A stretch of 64,000 nucleotides of DNA from Enoplolaimus lenunculus (taxonomy: Eukaryota; Nematoda; Enoplea; Enoplida; Thoracostomopsidae): the NCBI GenBank assembly GCA_030248215.1, contig JASANG010003910.1, forward strand, positions 248,001-312,000. Direction: 5' to 3'. The position numbers and the translations under genes were made by a program. This document shows, in pieces, positions 13,661 through 24,748 of this stretch; within the stretch, counting starts at the first letter, position 1; every line of letters begins with the position of its first letter. The notes under the pieces were generated by a model that was not told the DNA's origin, did no database searches, and was given only the letters and a program-made list of their open reading frames with translations.

Positions 13661-14277
13661 CGCACTTACTCTAAATACTGCCATTATGCGCAACCTAAAC
13701 GTGGACAGCAACAACAACAGCAACAGCAACAGTTGCCTTTTGCTCCTCCACCTCTGCTGCCGTATTCTGCTGCTGCCTCCAACTTGAGCCGTCGTCATAA
13801 AGCTTCCGCATGGGCAAACGGCCCACGGTCTTATTCAACTGAACCGTCCGTATATGATACGTCATATTATGCAACCAATTATCATCATTTACAACAACAA
13901 CAACAACAACAACAAGCGCGTCGAAAATGTCTAACACCCACTTACGATGGTTTAAACAACTTTTGTCCTCATTGCGACGCTAGTTTATATGCCGGAACTG
14001 AACCGTATTGGCCGAAATCACGCCTAGAACAATATTACTATAATTACTATTACTACTGTTACCTCAATCATTATTTAGCGTCGGCGACTAACGCAACGAC
14101 GAGCTATGAGAGTCGACGGCCGTTTTCGTGCCCTCCTGGACCACTGCCTTTGATGTCAACTTGGTGTGGAACTTATCAAGCAGCGTCAACGCCGTTTGCT
14201 GTTAATGCTCAATCTCGTCATCAGCATTGCCCATGTTGTCGGTACCGGTTCCGACATAAATCGCGATATAGACGCAA
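13661..14277 (+). CDS. Candidate upstream exon of the calcium-channel C-terminal tail (Gln/Tyr/Cys-rich)
   Basis: This 617-base open segment has two poly-Gln tracts, a Pro-rich stretch, a run of tyrosines, and cysteine pairs (CPHC, CPCC). It is bounded by taccag at the left and by CAA|GTAATG at the right. That donor leaves phase 2, exactly what the exon at 16383 needs, joining AA to C as an Asn codon. No initiator ATG lies upstream in frame, so it would be internal. I do not recognise a conserved domain. It could be a fast-evolving part of the channel tail between the IQ motif and the distal conserved block, or an unrelated chance frame. The acceptor is weak in pyrimidines. Confidence 0.45.
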
Positions 14278-14935
14278 GTAATGCAACTGAAAGATTTGCG
14301 CAAAACCGTAAAAAGCGGAATTATGGCGTAGGACTTAATCTGGTTTTGGCTCTTGTACGTTTCCCCCGCATGCTTGAGTTCTGGCTTAAATTTTTTGAAA
14401 AGGCTTACCGAAACCTTTTCTGCCAAAGCTCTTAATGTAATCCTTAAATTTAAATGCGGGGGGGGATAGTGTATAAGAGCTTTAGGTTCCACTACTTACC
14501 AGTTTTACAAACTGACTCCAATTTGTGTGTTGTCATAAGAGCTGAAGGAATGCTAACTGTGAACTAACAAAGTCTTTTTGTGTGAACGTTAATGCTTTAT
14601 GATTATTTTTTGGTTATGCGGACTAATGATAGATATGAACTGATATTAATTTATTACGTATGCTGCTTGGTTTGTCAGTTTTATTTATTTTGATCTATTT
14701 GTTAAAAAAGGCAGTCTATCCTTTTTTACCTTCAAAACCTAAGAGGCCTAACCATGTGTTGAAAACTGTGGGTCGAACGTATAAGATACAAAAGCTCTGT
14801 ATGGTTAGGTGACATTTTAATATAACGGTAAATGTTTAATTGCCGGCTTTAGTTAACCTGTTCACAAAGTGGTAAAATCACAAGTATACTTATGTGTGTA
14901 TAAAATGGCATTATTGTCATGAGTGAAAATCAAGT

Positions 14936-15630
14936 CAGGATTGGAACCGGCCCGGTTTTGTAGGGCCCGGGCTCGCGAATTTTATATCGGTTTGGAGCAG
15001 AAAACAAAGCGTAAAACAAACCATATAAACCTAACACTATTTTTCGTATTTCACCAAATATTGTTCAGTGCTGCTTCCTTCAGAGCCGCAAGAGCTCCAA
15101 CGACAGACGCATGCAAAAGCCTGCGATTCTCGGTTGTTACGTTGCAGTCTTCGCTAAAATGTCGCTCAGATTCGTCCGTAATAGCTTGTATACCAAGCAC
15201 GCGTCTAGTGAGCTTGGATAACGATAGAAGTAGCGTTTCACGCCAGTAATTAACGGATTGCTGGAAGTAGCAGCAGAAACGTTGCAGTTCAAGATTCAGC
15301 CAACAAGCTCGCTTGTTAGTACAGTGGACTACAAAACTTTTTACATCGGTATAGGTGCAAATGAATTGCAATTTAATAACTCAAGAAACTCTCCTTCGAA
15401 ATTTTTGCAGAATGTAACCCTACTTTTCAAAATCCTTGCTACGCCATGACCGCAGTATTTTTGAAAATTGAAAGGAATGACGGTTCAAAAATGAATCTTA
15501 TTTATTACAATAGCAAATCAGCGGTCTGTGTCATGAGCTCATAGGACAAGAAGAGGTCACGCACTGCTCCGGTTTATTTCAGCTCGCAGGTCCAAAGTTT
15601 AAGCCCAAGCCCGGACCGGTTCCAACCCTG
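14936..15630. mobile_element. hAT-like non-autonomous element, 695 bp
   Basis: The left end is caggattggaaccggcccgg; the right end is ccggaccggttccaaccctg. The sequence ATCAAGT occurs directly outside both ends (aatcaagt and gatcaagt, 7 of 8), giving a readable 8-bp target duplication. The interior has short overlapping open frames on both strands but nothing resembling a hAT transposase. It lies in the putative intron between the exons at 13661 and 16383. Confidence 0.72.
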
Positions 15631-16382
15631 GATCAAGTAGGTATGGTTTCTCAATGTCATGTTCGTTTTCGTTCAGGATTATGGCAAAAGCGGCTTTGAC
15701 CTTCAGAACCCATGTGATTAGGTTTATTCAAGCTCTTCAAATCCATTTCATATTAAACTAACTTTATTTATTATTAGCTGTAAAGACACTAAATTTAATC
15801 TTTTTTAAAATTTATACTAATGTAACAATTATCTTGTCTTCGAGTGCAAATAACCAGTGTGTTTGTACGATGTGCTTTATTACCTCCAGTTAACTGTCTT
15901 CCGGTTGTAGCTAACAGTAGGAACGTTTTTGATTTGCAACTAATTGATCCGTGTTTTTGGTTGATGGGTTTTTATGCTCTGTGTGGTGCTAGTTTACTAT
16001 TAGTTTCAGCAGGTATTCTGAAACTATCTCTATAATTTACGGCGTAGCGTTTATTTGCACTGGCGGATCCGCGTCGCAGGGATAAAAACGAACATTTTGC
16101 ACGAAGGTTTAGCACTGAAACTTCGTTCAGCTTACCAGACGCTTCGATCGCTAGTTTTCTCAGCGCTTATACTTCGCCGCGGCCCAAATTAGACATTTGT
16201 GGATCCGCTTGTGTCAGCCTAGGTCAAAAGTCAAGGCGAACAAACTTATAAACGTTGTCCGCTGCAATGTTTTTCAGTGTGTTAGATTAAGGACGTCGCT
16301 ATACTTGTCGTACGGCGCCATCCGTCAGCGTACGGTATCGTACGCACTGCTACGCAGCTATAAATTTGTTTTACTTTTACAG

Positions 16383-19300
16383 CGACGATGCGCAGTATTA
16401 TGACGAAAGCAGTGGCGAGCTAATAAACGCTGCGAACGGCGTTGCACCGCCACAAGGCGCCGCAGCAGGGCTGTCAAGAGGTGGACTTCGGGCGTCATTT
16501 CGGCGGCTGTCGTGTATGGGCGGTGCTGATCAACAACAACAACAACAACATGAAATGTTGCCACGAATTGCGCAACCGTTGCGTCTTGCTCAAAATCAGG
16601 TTCGAACGGCAGACCTGTAGCCAGTTCACCTTGATAGGGGCTAAAAATTGTTTTAGGATGGATGCAAATCAATAGTACCGTGGGAGGGTAGCGCGCTGCA
16701 AACCGCCGGACCCGGGGCCAAGGGTTTATGGGGTCTATTCTTAAAGGACATGAAGCTATTCTCTATCTTATTTACGTTATCAGTTTGCGTTGAAGGCGCT
16801 GTGCAATCAAATTAGTTCGCGATTCGCGCTTTGTATGTGAATTTTGAAGTGTGTGTGCTTGTTATCAATGTCAAACATTCGTGTAGCCGCAAGTCAAAAA
16901 AACTACAATTTCGTGATTTTTCGGTGTACGACATGGTTTCGATTCACAGTTTTAACTTTTGTAAATACTTATGAAAAATGTCAAATATTTGATGCGTGTT
17001 ATTTGAATTTCACAATTTGTGTAGTTGTGACCGACCAGACTGATTAGTACAAAATACAACCCGTTTGAAAGCCATGGTTTCTCTTGAACCTACTTGCAAA
17101 CCGGAACCGGGATCGGATAAAAAATGAACAGGAACTGAGGCCGTAAATTTTAAGACAATAGCGTTTCTGTTACTCAGGGGAGTCATCATTATATGAGATA
17201 AAGCGGCTTTCGTCACGAATTTGTATTGGTATCGAATAAAAACTAACAGAAAAACGTAATCATGCCGCACTGTTTAAACCGGTTTCCGTTTGTAATCATG
17301 AAACCAAAACCGGAACCTGCTACGTCGAAACAGTAACCGGCACTTCCGGGAGAACCTTGGCTAAAAACATATAAACCAAAACCGGAACCTGCTACGTCGA
17401 AACAGCAAGCAGAATTTTCGGTAGAACCTTGGATGAAAACATATAAACCAAAACCGTAACCAGCTACGTCGAAACAGCAACCGGTACTTCCGGGAGAACC
17501 TTTGATGAAAACATATAAACCAACCCTCGGAACATGCTACGTCGAAACAGCAACCGCAACTTCCGGGAGAACCTTGGATTGAAAACATATAAACCAACCC
17601 CCGGAACCTGCTACGTCGAAACAGCAACCGGAACTTTCGGGAGGCCCTTGGATGAAAACATAATGCATTTTATTATTTTTGATATTTTTTTCAGCTACTG
17701 GCCGTTGCCGGTATGACGATGGATGGAACTCTTCCACCATTATATCAACAAGGTGCTGTGGCAATGCCAGGAGCAGCACCACTACAGCAGCCGCGAGGTC
17801 CGCCGCCACCACCACATGCTGCTGGAATACCATCAATATATACTACCGCAGCACCGGAATCACCAGTGACCGCTGATTATCCGTCATCAGGTTTGTGTTA
17901 CGTACCAAAATCTGCCGAAATTCGGAAAAATTACATAGAATAGTGTTAAAGTCAATTTTTTTGCCATGACCTCAGATAACTAACCTCTAATAGTGTTTTA
18001 GCCAGTATTAGTTAATTCTTTAAGCTATGACTCCTACAAATTCTGATTGGCTAAAATGTTTTTTGGCGTGAGAAGCCACAGTGGCCTCGACGACAAAAAT
18101 TTATAATGCAGTAAGTAAACACAATAATGACTTAAAACACGCCATTAGTAGTGCTAAAGATTATAAAGTCTAACAACAACTCTATATATTTTCACAACGT
18201 TACTCATAGGAAGGTAATCGTTAGATTTTGGGGCCCATGTAAAGATCAGGGGCGGAGAGTTTTTCTGTGGGACTGGAATAGAGTAAGCTTAAGCTTTATA
18301 CTATTTTTTGCCGAGCTTAGGCTTAGGTTTAGACTTATGAATATGCTTATAATGCTGTTCTGCCGCTGTTCTTTACATTGGCTGATTTTGGAAACGACTA
18401 AAAACATTTTTGTGCATATAAGTTAATTGCATTATGTTTCAATATGAACTTATTTACACGCCTGGTTATTTGTAGTGATTTGCGGGATTATCGTCTGTTT
18501 AAAAGTCTCTTCAAATGAGATGGTAGCGTTTGAACTTAGACGTTTTGGGTGTTGTTCACTTTTCCGAACACAATGCCTGTGCATCCGCTCAGACAGCTTT
18601 AAGAAGAGACTTGCGTAAACCGGAGCTTTTTCCTAAGCACTAGCTCAAGCTTAAACCGTAACTGTAAATGTCGGGAAAATATACAACTGACAAAAATTTT
18701 TGTTTTACTTACGACATATTTTTTCTTTTTTTCGATGGTTATCCACCAGACGAGTATTACGGACACGGAACTGCCGCAGACGGAACTGCTTTGGTGCCTT
18801 TACAACAACATGCTGGTGTTCCCCAAATGTTAGGCGTAGCGCCTCCAGCGTATGATCAGCAGATTCAAACGCCGGCTGATCATTTGGTTGGACAGGTAAA
18901 TATCATCAATATGCTTTGATTATTAATCGTCGAAATAAGCAAAGTTAGCGGAAAATTATTGAACGAAATGCGAGGTTTGGGTTTGGAAAAGCGGCTAAAA
19001 TACACATTGAAGCTGTAAAATAGTGGCTCGTCGAAATTATTGAACGAAATGCGAGGTTTGAGTTTGGAAAAGCGGCTAAAATACACATTGAAGCTGTAAA
19101 ATAGTGGCTCGTCGAAATAAACAACGTTTTACACATTTCGGTCTCCTAAGCAAAGTTAGCGGAAAATTAATGAACGAAATGCGAGGTTTGGGGGTTTGGA
19201 AAAGCGGCTAAAATACACCTTGAATCTGTAAAATAGTGGCTAGGTTTGGAGTATGGCACTTATGTATTTACGTTTAGTTATGCTTAAGGTACGTAAGGGT

Positions 19301-20610
19301 CTTGGTCAGTAGATGTGTTGAACGCATTAGTTTATTTATTAATTTCTATTTGCCAGCGATAATAAAAGTATATCCATAGCACAGAGGATCAGTTGATGTT
19401 AAAAACTACCACAGTGTAACGTTATGGAGAATATATACTGCCGTGCGTTAATAACAGGGGATAATAAGAATCAGGGGGCACTATAGTCTAAATTAACAGG
19501 ACTCTGTATCCATAATTTAAGTCCGTATTTTTATAGCGCCTCAAATCTTTATATAGAGTCCATTAATGTGAATTTATTAAAGCATTTCGATTACGCAAAT
19601 GTTTCCTGGACTAAATAAAGTAATAAAGTCAATCTCGCATGAATTTAATTAATTTAATTACACAAAGCATATGTTATCTATAACATTCATAAATTGGTTA
19701 AAGCTGATTCCCAAAGCAAAATAGTTAAAGCTTAGATGATGGCATAAGTGAAAGACGTGAGATCCAAATAACAGCAAAGAAAATTGATTTAAAATAAATA
19801 ATAGCCCGTTCCTGAATTGTAAGTAGGGTATATCTGATAAGGCGAATTGTCAGACACTCCCGTCTTATTTGGGTCACTGCAGTAATTCAACCAATCTGTT
19901 TCGGGTACGAAGAACTTACTTAACACTTTTCTGGAAATATCGAAAATTGTTAACCAGTATACAACACTGCAGTGAGTAACTATTGTTGGACGGCTTAGGT
20001 TTTTGCAGACCGCGATCATGGCGTTTACGATAGAATTTTTAAGCCTCAGCCTAAGCTTAAATTAAACTGAGAGGTAGTGTGTAGTAATAGCCATTTAATA
20101 CAAAAGTTTGTAACTTTTGTTGTAATGTTTTAGGTACTTGCCGACCGTGGGCTTGGCGTGTACGCTGATCCGGGTCTGATTCGAACTGCACAACTTGAAA
20201 TCGCTGAAGCGTACAATATGACACCTGATGAACTAAATCGCGCTGCGGCGGAAATATATCGCGGCGGCGATGCACCGCAACACCCTCAGCATGGCGGAAA
20301 TAATCCTGGACTGTCGAGTACCGGTGGTCACAATCCAGGCAATCATCATCATCATCCAGCGCTAGCATATCGAAGTAACGACGAACAGCAACATATTGGC
20401 GGAATGAATGTGTCTGAAATTCAAGATTTCAATCAATACTCACGCCAAGGTCTACTACAGCGACAACCGATTAGTTCTGATGACGCTTCGGTTGAACTGG
20501 ATTCGCCTTCATCGCCTATACCGTTGAACTACGGCATTGCATCTGGTCACCAAGGTCAGCAACAAAACGTTCGGGGGGTGCCTCAAAATGGGTTTATGAC
20601 ATCGTTATGA
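16383..20610 (+). CDS. egl-19: C-terminal exons of an L-type (CaV1) voltage-gated calcium channel alpha-1 subunit
   Basis: Four exons in compatible phase: 16383-16599, 17695-17890, 18750-18895 and 20134-20610 (TGA), 344 full codons. CaV1 alpha-1 forms the pore of the dihydropyridine-type calcium channel in muscle and neuron plasma membranes; this piece is its cytoplasmic distal tail. Three blocks match the vertebrate CaV1.2/1.3 tail in the same order. RASFRRLSC (residues 36-44) corresponds to RASFHLECL. LLAVAG (73-78) corresponds to ALAVAG. HLVGQVLADRGLGVYADP (about 182-199), continuing to EIAEAYNMTPDEL and an AA..I..GG end, corresponds to the SLVEAVL..GLGQFAQDP..ELADACDMTIEEMESAA block. The protein ends MTSL, a class I PDZ ligand like the ITTL of CaV1.3. 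It has a poly-Gln tract (50-55) and Pro-, His- and Gly-rich linkers. The pore, EF-hand and IQ parts are not in the window. The exon splitting GAC at 18750 uses an acceptor ccaccag behind a T-rich tract. Confidence 0.88.
17296..17668. repeat. 72-74 bp minisatellite, five units, in a calcium-channel intron
   Basis: The word tacgtcgaaacag occurs at about 17321, 17393, 17465, 17538 and 17612. Each is followed by a ccggaacttccgggagaacc-type segment and gaaaacatataaacc. The unit is purine-biased and keeps one minus-strand frame open, producing a repetitive artefactual peptide. The array stops about 27 bases before the acceptor of the exon at 17695. Confidence 0.85.
18232..18383. mobile_element. TTAGGC MITE, complete copy
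   Basis: The ends are ggcccatgtaaagatcag and tgttctttacattggct. The 8-bp duplication GATTTTGG is perfect on both sides (18224-18231, 18384-18391). The middle has a G-rich segment, taagctttatact, then degenerate cttaggcttaggttta. It lies in an intron of the calcium-channel gene. Confidence 0.85.
18950..19250. repeat. Tandem repeat, three units of about 80-130 bp
   Basis: The segment gaacgaaatgcgaggtttg followed by gaaaagcggctaaaatacac begins at about 18964, 19045 and 19175. The third unit carries extra sequence before it. It is intronic and non-coding. Confidence 0.8.
19447..19883. mobile_element. Degenerate copy of the CTGTAGTGACCC element
   Basis: The right end gtcttatttgggtcactgcag matches the right TIR of the element at 33563-34004, and internal words (gtccgtattt, gagtccattaatg, ggactaaataaagt, aaaataaataatagcccgt) match in order. 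The left end is eroded. It lies in the last calcium-channel intron. Confidence 0.65.
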
Positions 20611-21174
20611 TGACCGCATTGAACGTCGTTTGAATTGGTGTAGAGAGTTGCGCACCTACGTCGGCCGTGTGAATTGCACAGATTAGTCCGCCTCGGTATT
20701 AACAACTGTGATTAGGATTGGTATGTTGCAAGTCTGTGGAAAGACAAGATTTTGGTCGGTTCTGGCGTAAAAGCTTGAAGCATTACAGAGTTCCGGCTGT
20801 ATATTTTTTAAGCGCAATATACCTAACGTCACCGCCTTCGAAAATTTCTGGGACCGCCAGTAAATTGACATTTTGGCAGACGTCGAATTGAGGCTGAGAA
20901 AATAGCCTATACGATGCTGGAAACGGTTCAGGCGATGAAATGTGTTTATAGTACGAGCGGTTATTCTATCGATTGCTGGCTGAGATATGCACTGTTGTTA
21001 GTGAGGCGGTTGGGGTATTATTAAGAACATGATTGCTGTAACCTGAGCTAACTGATGAACTACGCACTCAAGCAACAATTATATACGTTGAACTTGGGTA
21101 TATTTTGTGTGCAATGTGCATTAATTTTCGCTGGATTTTAACTCGTCCACATTTTGATCGTCCTTTGATTTTTT

Positions 21175-21409
21175 GGCCCATGTATAGAACAGGGCCGCAA
21201 CAGTAGTATAAGCATATTCCTAAGCCTAAGCCTAAGCCTAGCGTATGGATGAGCATATTCCTAAGCCTAAGCCTAAGCCTAAGCCTAGCGTATGGATGAG
21301 CATATTCCTAAGCCTAAGCCTAACCCTAAGCAAAAAATAGTCTAAAGCTTAAACTGACTCTATTATAGCCCCTCCGGAAAACGATCCGGCCCTGTTCTAT
21401 ACATGGGCC
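21175..21409. mobile_element. TTAGGC MITE, complete copy with internal duplication
   Basis: The TIRs are ggcccatgtatagaacaggg and ccctgttctatacatgggcc, nearly perfect over at least 23 bp. The flanking octamer GATTTTTT is identical on both sides (21167-21174, 21410-21417). The interior repeats a unit gagcatattcctaagcctaag two to three times, which is a short array of the reverse complement of TTAGGC. No coding capacity. Confidence 0.92.
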
Positions 21410-21831
21410 GATTTTTTGCTGCGATCTACCCGTTCATTTTTAATTTTTAGTGTGTGATATTTTGATAGTGTTATCATTTTTAGCATGCTATATATTTTAT
21501 TTGAGCTTTTTTTGCGAACAGTTTTTAAAACGTATTTTAAATGGTGTGTGTCCGTTGCATAATTCGTGCCAAACATCAGAGCTTGGCATACACGGCTTGG
21601 CCGTCGGAGTGTGGTGGGTGTAATTTAGTTACGCTTATTCCTTCAACCATTGCGTCAACATCAATGTCAATATAACATATCAAATCAGTTTAGGTGTATT
21701 AGGAATTGGCAGAATTGTGTTAAAATCCATGTCTGCTGTTAAATACTAAACACAAATCTATTTTGTATGTATACAATATATACGTATGCATTCTAAAATA
21801 TCTTTTAACTGGTATAGGCTACAGTTCGAAG

Positions 21832-22002
21832 GGCCAATGTTACTTTCAGTGCCATAACAGTAGATTATGCGTATTCCTTAGCCTAAGCCTAAGCATTGTA
21901 AAAATGTGTTCCTAAGCCTAAGCAAAAATGTAGTCTAGAATGTAAGCCTTCTCTTTTACAGACCCACCAAAAATCGGCACGGCCCTGAAAGTAACATTGG
22001 CC
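21832..22002. mobile_element. TTAGGC MITE, variant ends
   Basis: The ends are ggccaatgttactttcag and ctgaaagtaacattggcc, a subfamily variant also seen at 31506. The interior has cctaagcctaag blocks. The flanks gttcgaag and tttcgacg match at 6 of 8 positions. Confidence 0.78.
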
Positions 22003-23257
22003 TTTCGACGGAGTTTCTTGTTTTACTCGCAGAAAAAGTGTTAAGCTGAACTGAAGATTAACGTCCTGACTGGGCCGGCAGTAGGCCATTTCGCAAATTT
22101 AAGTTATAAAAATGAGATTTTGCATTAAATCAGTAACCTGTTCATACGATGACATATTTTCAATTATGCTTTATATTTTAACGCAAAATAGAAAGGTATT
22201 ATTTTAACATTTACAGATTTTTAAAAAAATGTCTTTATTAGCTGTTGATAATTTTAAATGTGTTGTTAGTTTTGCCATGTGTGTAAAATATATATTGTTG
22301 GACTTGAAAATAGCAGTGAAAAGATTTGAATTGAAAGTATAGTCAGAATTTGTGGACCAGACTTCTAATGAGAATTGAAGTTCCAGTTGTAAACAAGTTG
22401 TTTGTTAGGGTGTCGTGTGGCGATAAAAGAGAAATAGCTCTTTTAATTATAAGGGCCTGCCCATTCGGAGACACGGAGACCGGTGGACTTACCGACTGAA
22501 AGGCTTAAGTTTAGGCTTAGGATAAGACTTACATTTAAGGTTAGACCTAGTAACCTAGTAGACGGCCTCTATATAATTAACATGGGTCAGAAAAATGATC
22601 ACCGGTGATATTGATTGTTTACAGTTTGATTTCATTTAGTATGATGTTAAAAGCTGTTTAGCGGCTGAGTTCGGTATTATGCAAGTCATATTACACCTTG
22701 AATAGCAAAATATTACTATTTCTCTTTGCATCATGTATAAACTATTTTTATATGAAAATTTTAATAGTGTTGCATTGTTTTACTGTATCGAGCGGCTCAG
22801 CTTCCATTTGGTTACCGAATCGTGTGCGTTTGATTAAAACAAATGTGTAGCATTTAAGCATATATAACAGGCAATATGGTATAATACCTCCGACGTTTGG
22901 TTTGAGATTTGCGCTTCTCCACGGCGACCGTAAGATTTTTAGTAATAAATTCATGGTAACACTGTATAGAAACACTAGACATATTGCAGACTTGTTACTC
23001 TCAAAAAACTCCGCACATTTTGGTTTATACTTAGGCATAAACTAAACCATTTCCTATTAAGCACTAAAGTGTTAAGGCGTAAGTTTCTGGAAAGGTTACA
23101 AGAACGTATTTTCGTCACAATCGGACTGGAAAGTCACCCAATCAAATAAAACTAAGGTCCACCAACAGAGTATAGCCACTCCCTGTTCCGATATTTTCCT
23201 GCATATGCTTCGTTTCCACCTTGCTACAATTGCTGTTCTGGGATTGCTTGTTCCTAT

Positions 23258-23599
23258 CAGGGTACCACAGAGGTCTGCCTCCGGCTCCGGCAGAAAATCG
23301 GCCTCCGGCTTCGGTAGAATTTTTGCCGGAGGTTCCTGCGATTTCGGTAGTAAAATTTTGCATAATTTTCCTAAATTTATCTGTTTAGCGCGTTTCTATT
23401 TACTTTTGTCACAATTTTCGTGAAAGAATTGCCGAAATTTGGCAGAAAATTGGCGTGAAACCGAACAACTTAACAACATTTTGCAGATATTGGCTAAAAT
23501 TAACTAATTTACCATCATTTTTACTTTCGCCTCACCTCCGGCTCCGGCAAGTTTCCATGACCTCTGGCTCCGGTATCTTTCACCTCCGGTTGCACCCTG
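23258..23599. mobile_element. hAT-like MITE with CTCCGG interior
   Basis: The ends are cagggtaccacagaggtc and cacctccggttgcaccctg. The octamer GTTCCTAT is perfect on both sides (23250-23257, 23600-23607). Both arms are built of CTCCGG/GGCTCC hexamers around an A+T-rich core containing gcgcgtttctatttactttt. Related copies: 30521-30870, 31002-31371 and 53312-54024. Confidence 0.9.
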
Positions 23600-23730
23600 G
23601 TTCCTATATATTCTTTTGTTGGTGCTGGCGTTAACAAGTATATATTATGTTCATATATGAACCTAAAATTTTTCTTTGACTGTTGGGACAGCTTCAAACA
23701 CGAAGGACATATTTTTACTCTAAAATTTAT

Positions 23731-24589
23731 ACTAGAAAAAATTGCTCAGCACTTGAGCAGCATGGGATATGCTTCATATTCCTATTAAAAGGATAGTAAC
23801 TAGACCAGCACATTCGTTCGATGTAATCTGGAAAAATATTAAGAAACAATGGCGTCCAAAATCATGTTGACTATTAATTCTTCTGAAACATATTGCGGAG
23901 AGCAAATCTATTTTTATGTTGAAGTTTTTGGCGGATTTATTAGGCATTTTAAGAAATTTCTTAGATAATGGCAGGGTTACAGAGACATGGCTGAAGTATA
24001 ATGATCTTGCTTTTGCCAGATTAATCGGTGCTGCCAGAATACGGTGAGAATTTTGATCCTCTAGTCGTGACTATGCAGTGAAACAAATAACTTAGCAGGA
24101 AAATGCGCATTTATAGATTTCTACCTGTAAACTTGTTTGTTTTTCACTAAGGTTAAAAGGCGGGTAAAGTCAAGAGTCGTTTTTAAAGCATTAATTGTGA
24201 GTCATTTTGTGACGCCTTGTTTAATAAAGTATGTAACAAAATTGGTCATCAGTACTCTAACTCCCCAATTATGTCGCCATACAGTGTTCTTGTGGAATTC
24301 AATTAACTATGTTTAATAGAGAGCCCAAGGTGAGTTTAGTAAGTTCATGTAGAAAACTTCAATACACACTTAAAGCAAAACATTTGTTTCTTACAAAAGA
24401 AAATTACAAACATTTTGCTATCCGCAATATGTTTCAGAAGAATTAATAGTCAACATGATTTTGGACGCCATTGTTTCTTAATATTTTTCCAGATTACATC
24501 GAACGAATGTGCTGGTCTAGTTACTATCCTTTTAATAGGAATATGAAGCATATCCCATGCTGCTCAAGTGCTGAGCAATTTTTTCTAGT
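23731..24589. mobile_element. Long-inverted-repeat (foldback-like) DNA element, 859 bp
   Basis: The arms at 23731-23907 and 24413-24589 are reverse complements over about 177 bp with very few differences. The outer ends are actagaaaaaattgctcagc and its mirror. The roughly 500-bp centre has no recognisable protein. Such long arms around a short non-coding core fit a foldback or MULE-like non-autonomous transposon. The family is not determined because no target duplication is obvious. Confidence 0.85.
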
Positions 24590-24748
24590 TTCAACCGTTT
24601 TACCAAGCTGCTGCTTAATCCATCAATCTGAACTATGAAAAATGAGAAGACTGATTAAACTAAATGCGGAGTTTCAAAAAAATCGTTTGCATGACAAACT
24701 TTTATCCTGACAACATGCGCCTAACCAACGTTCTTGTATAAAACCAAG

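Larger units (their letters stand above)
20611..23257. other. Gene-free stretch downstream of the calcium channel
   Basis: No further exon is seen and no AATAAA is evident close to the stop codon. Contents: the TTAGGC MITEs at 21175 and 21832, plus a short block of degenerate TTAGGC/TTAGGT words near 22500. Otherwise unremarkable A+T-rich sequence. Confidence 0.6.

Noticed and set aside
14923-15371. Overlapping 108- and 106-codon frames
   Set aside because: They lie within the 695-bp hAT-like element on opposite strands and show no transposase motif.
21200-21330. Interstitial telomere or chromosome-end array
   Set aside because: The TTAGGC words are bounded by MITE inverted repeats with a target duplication, so they belong to a transposon and not to a telomere.
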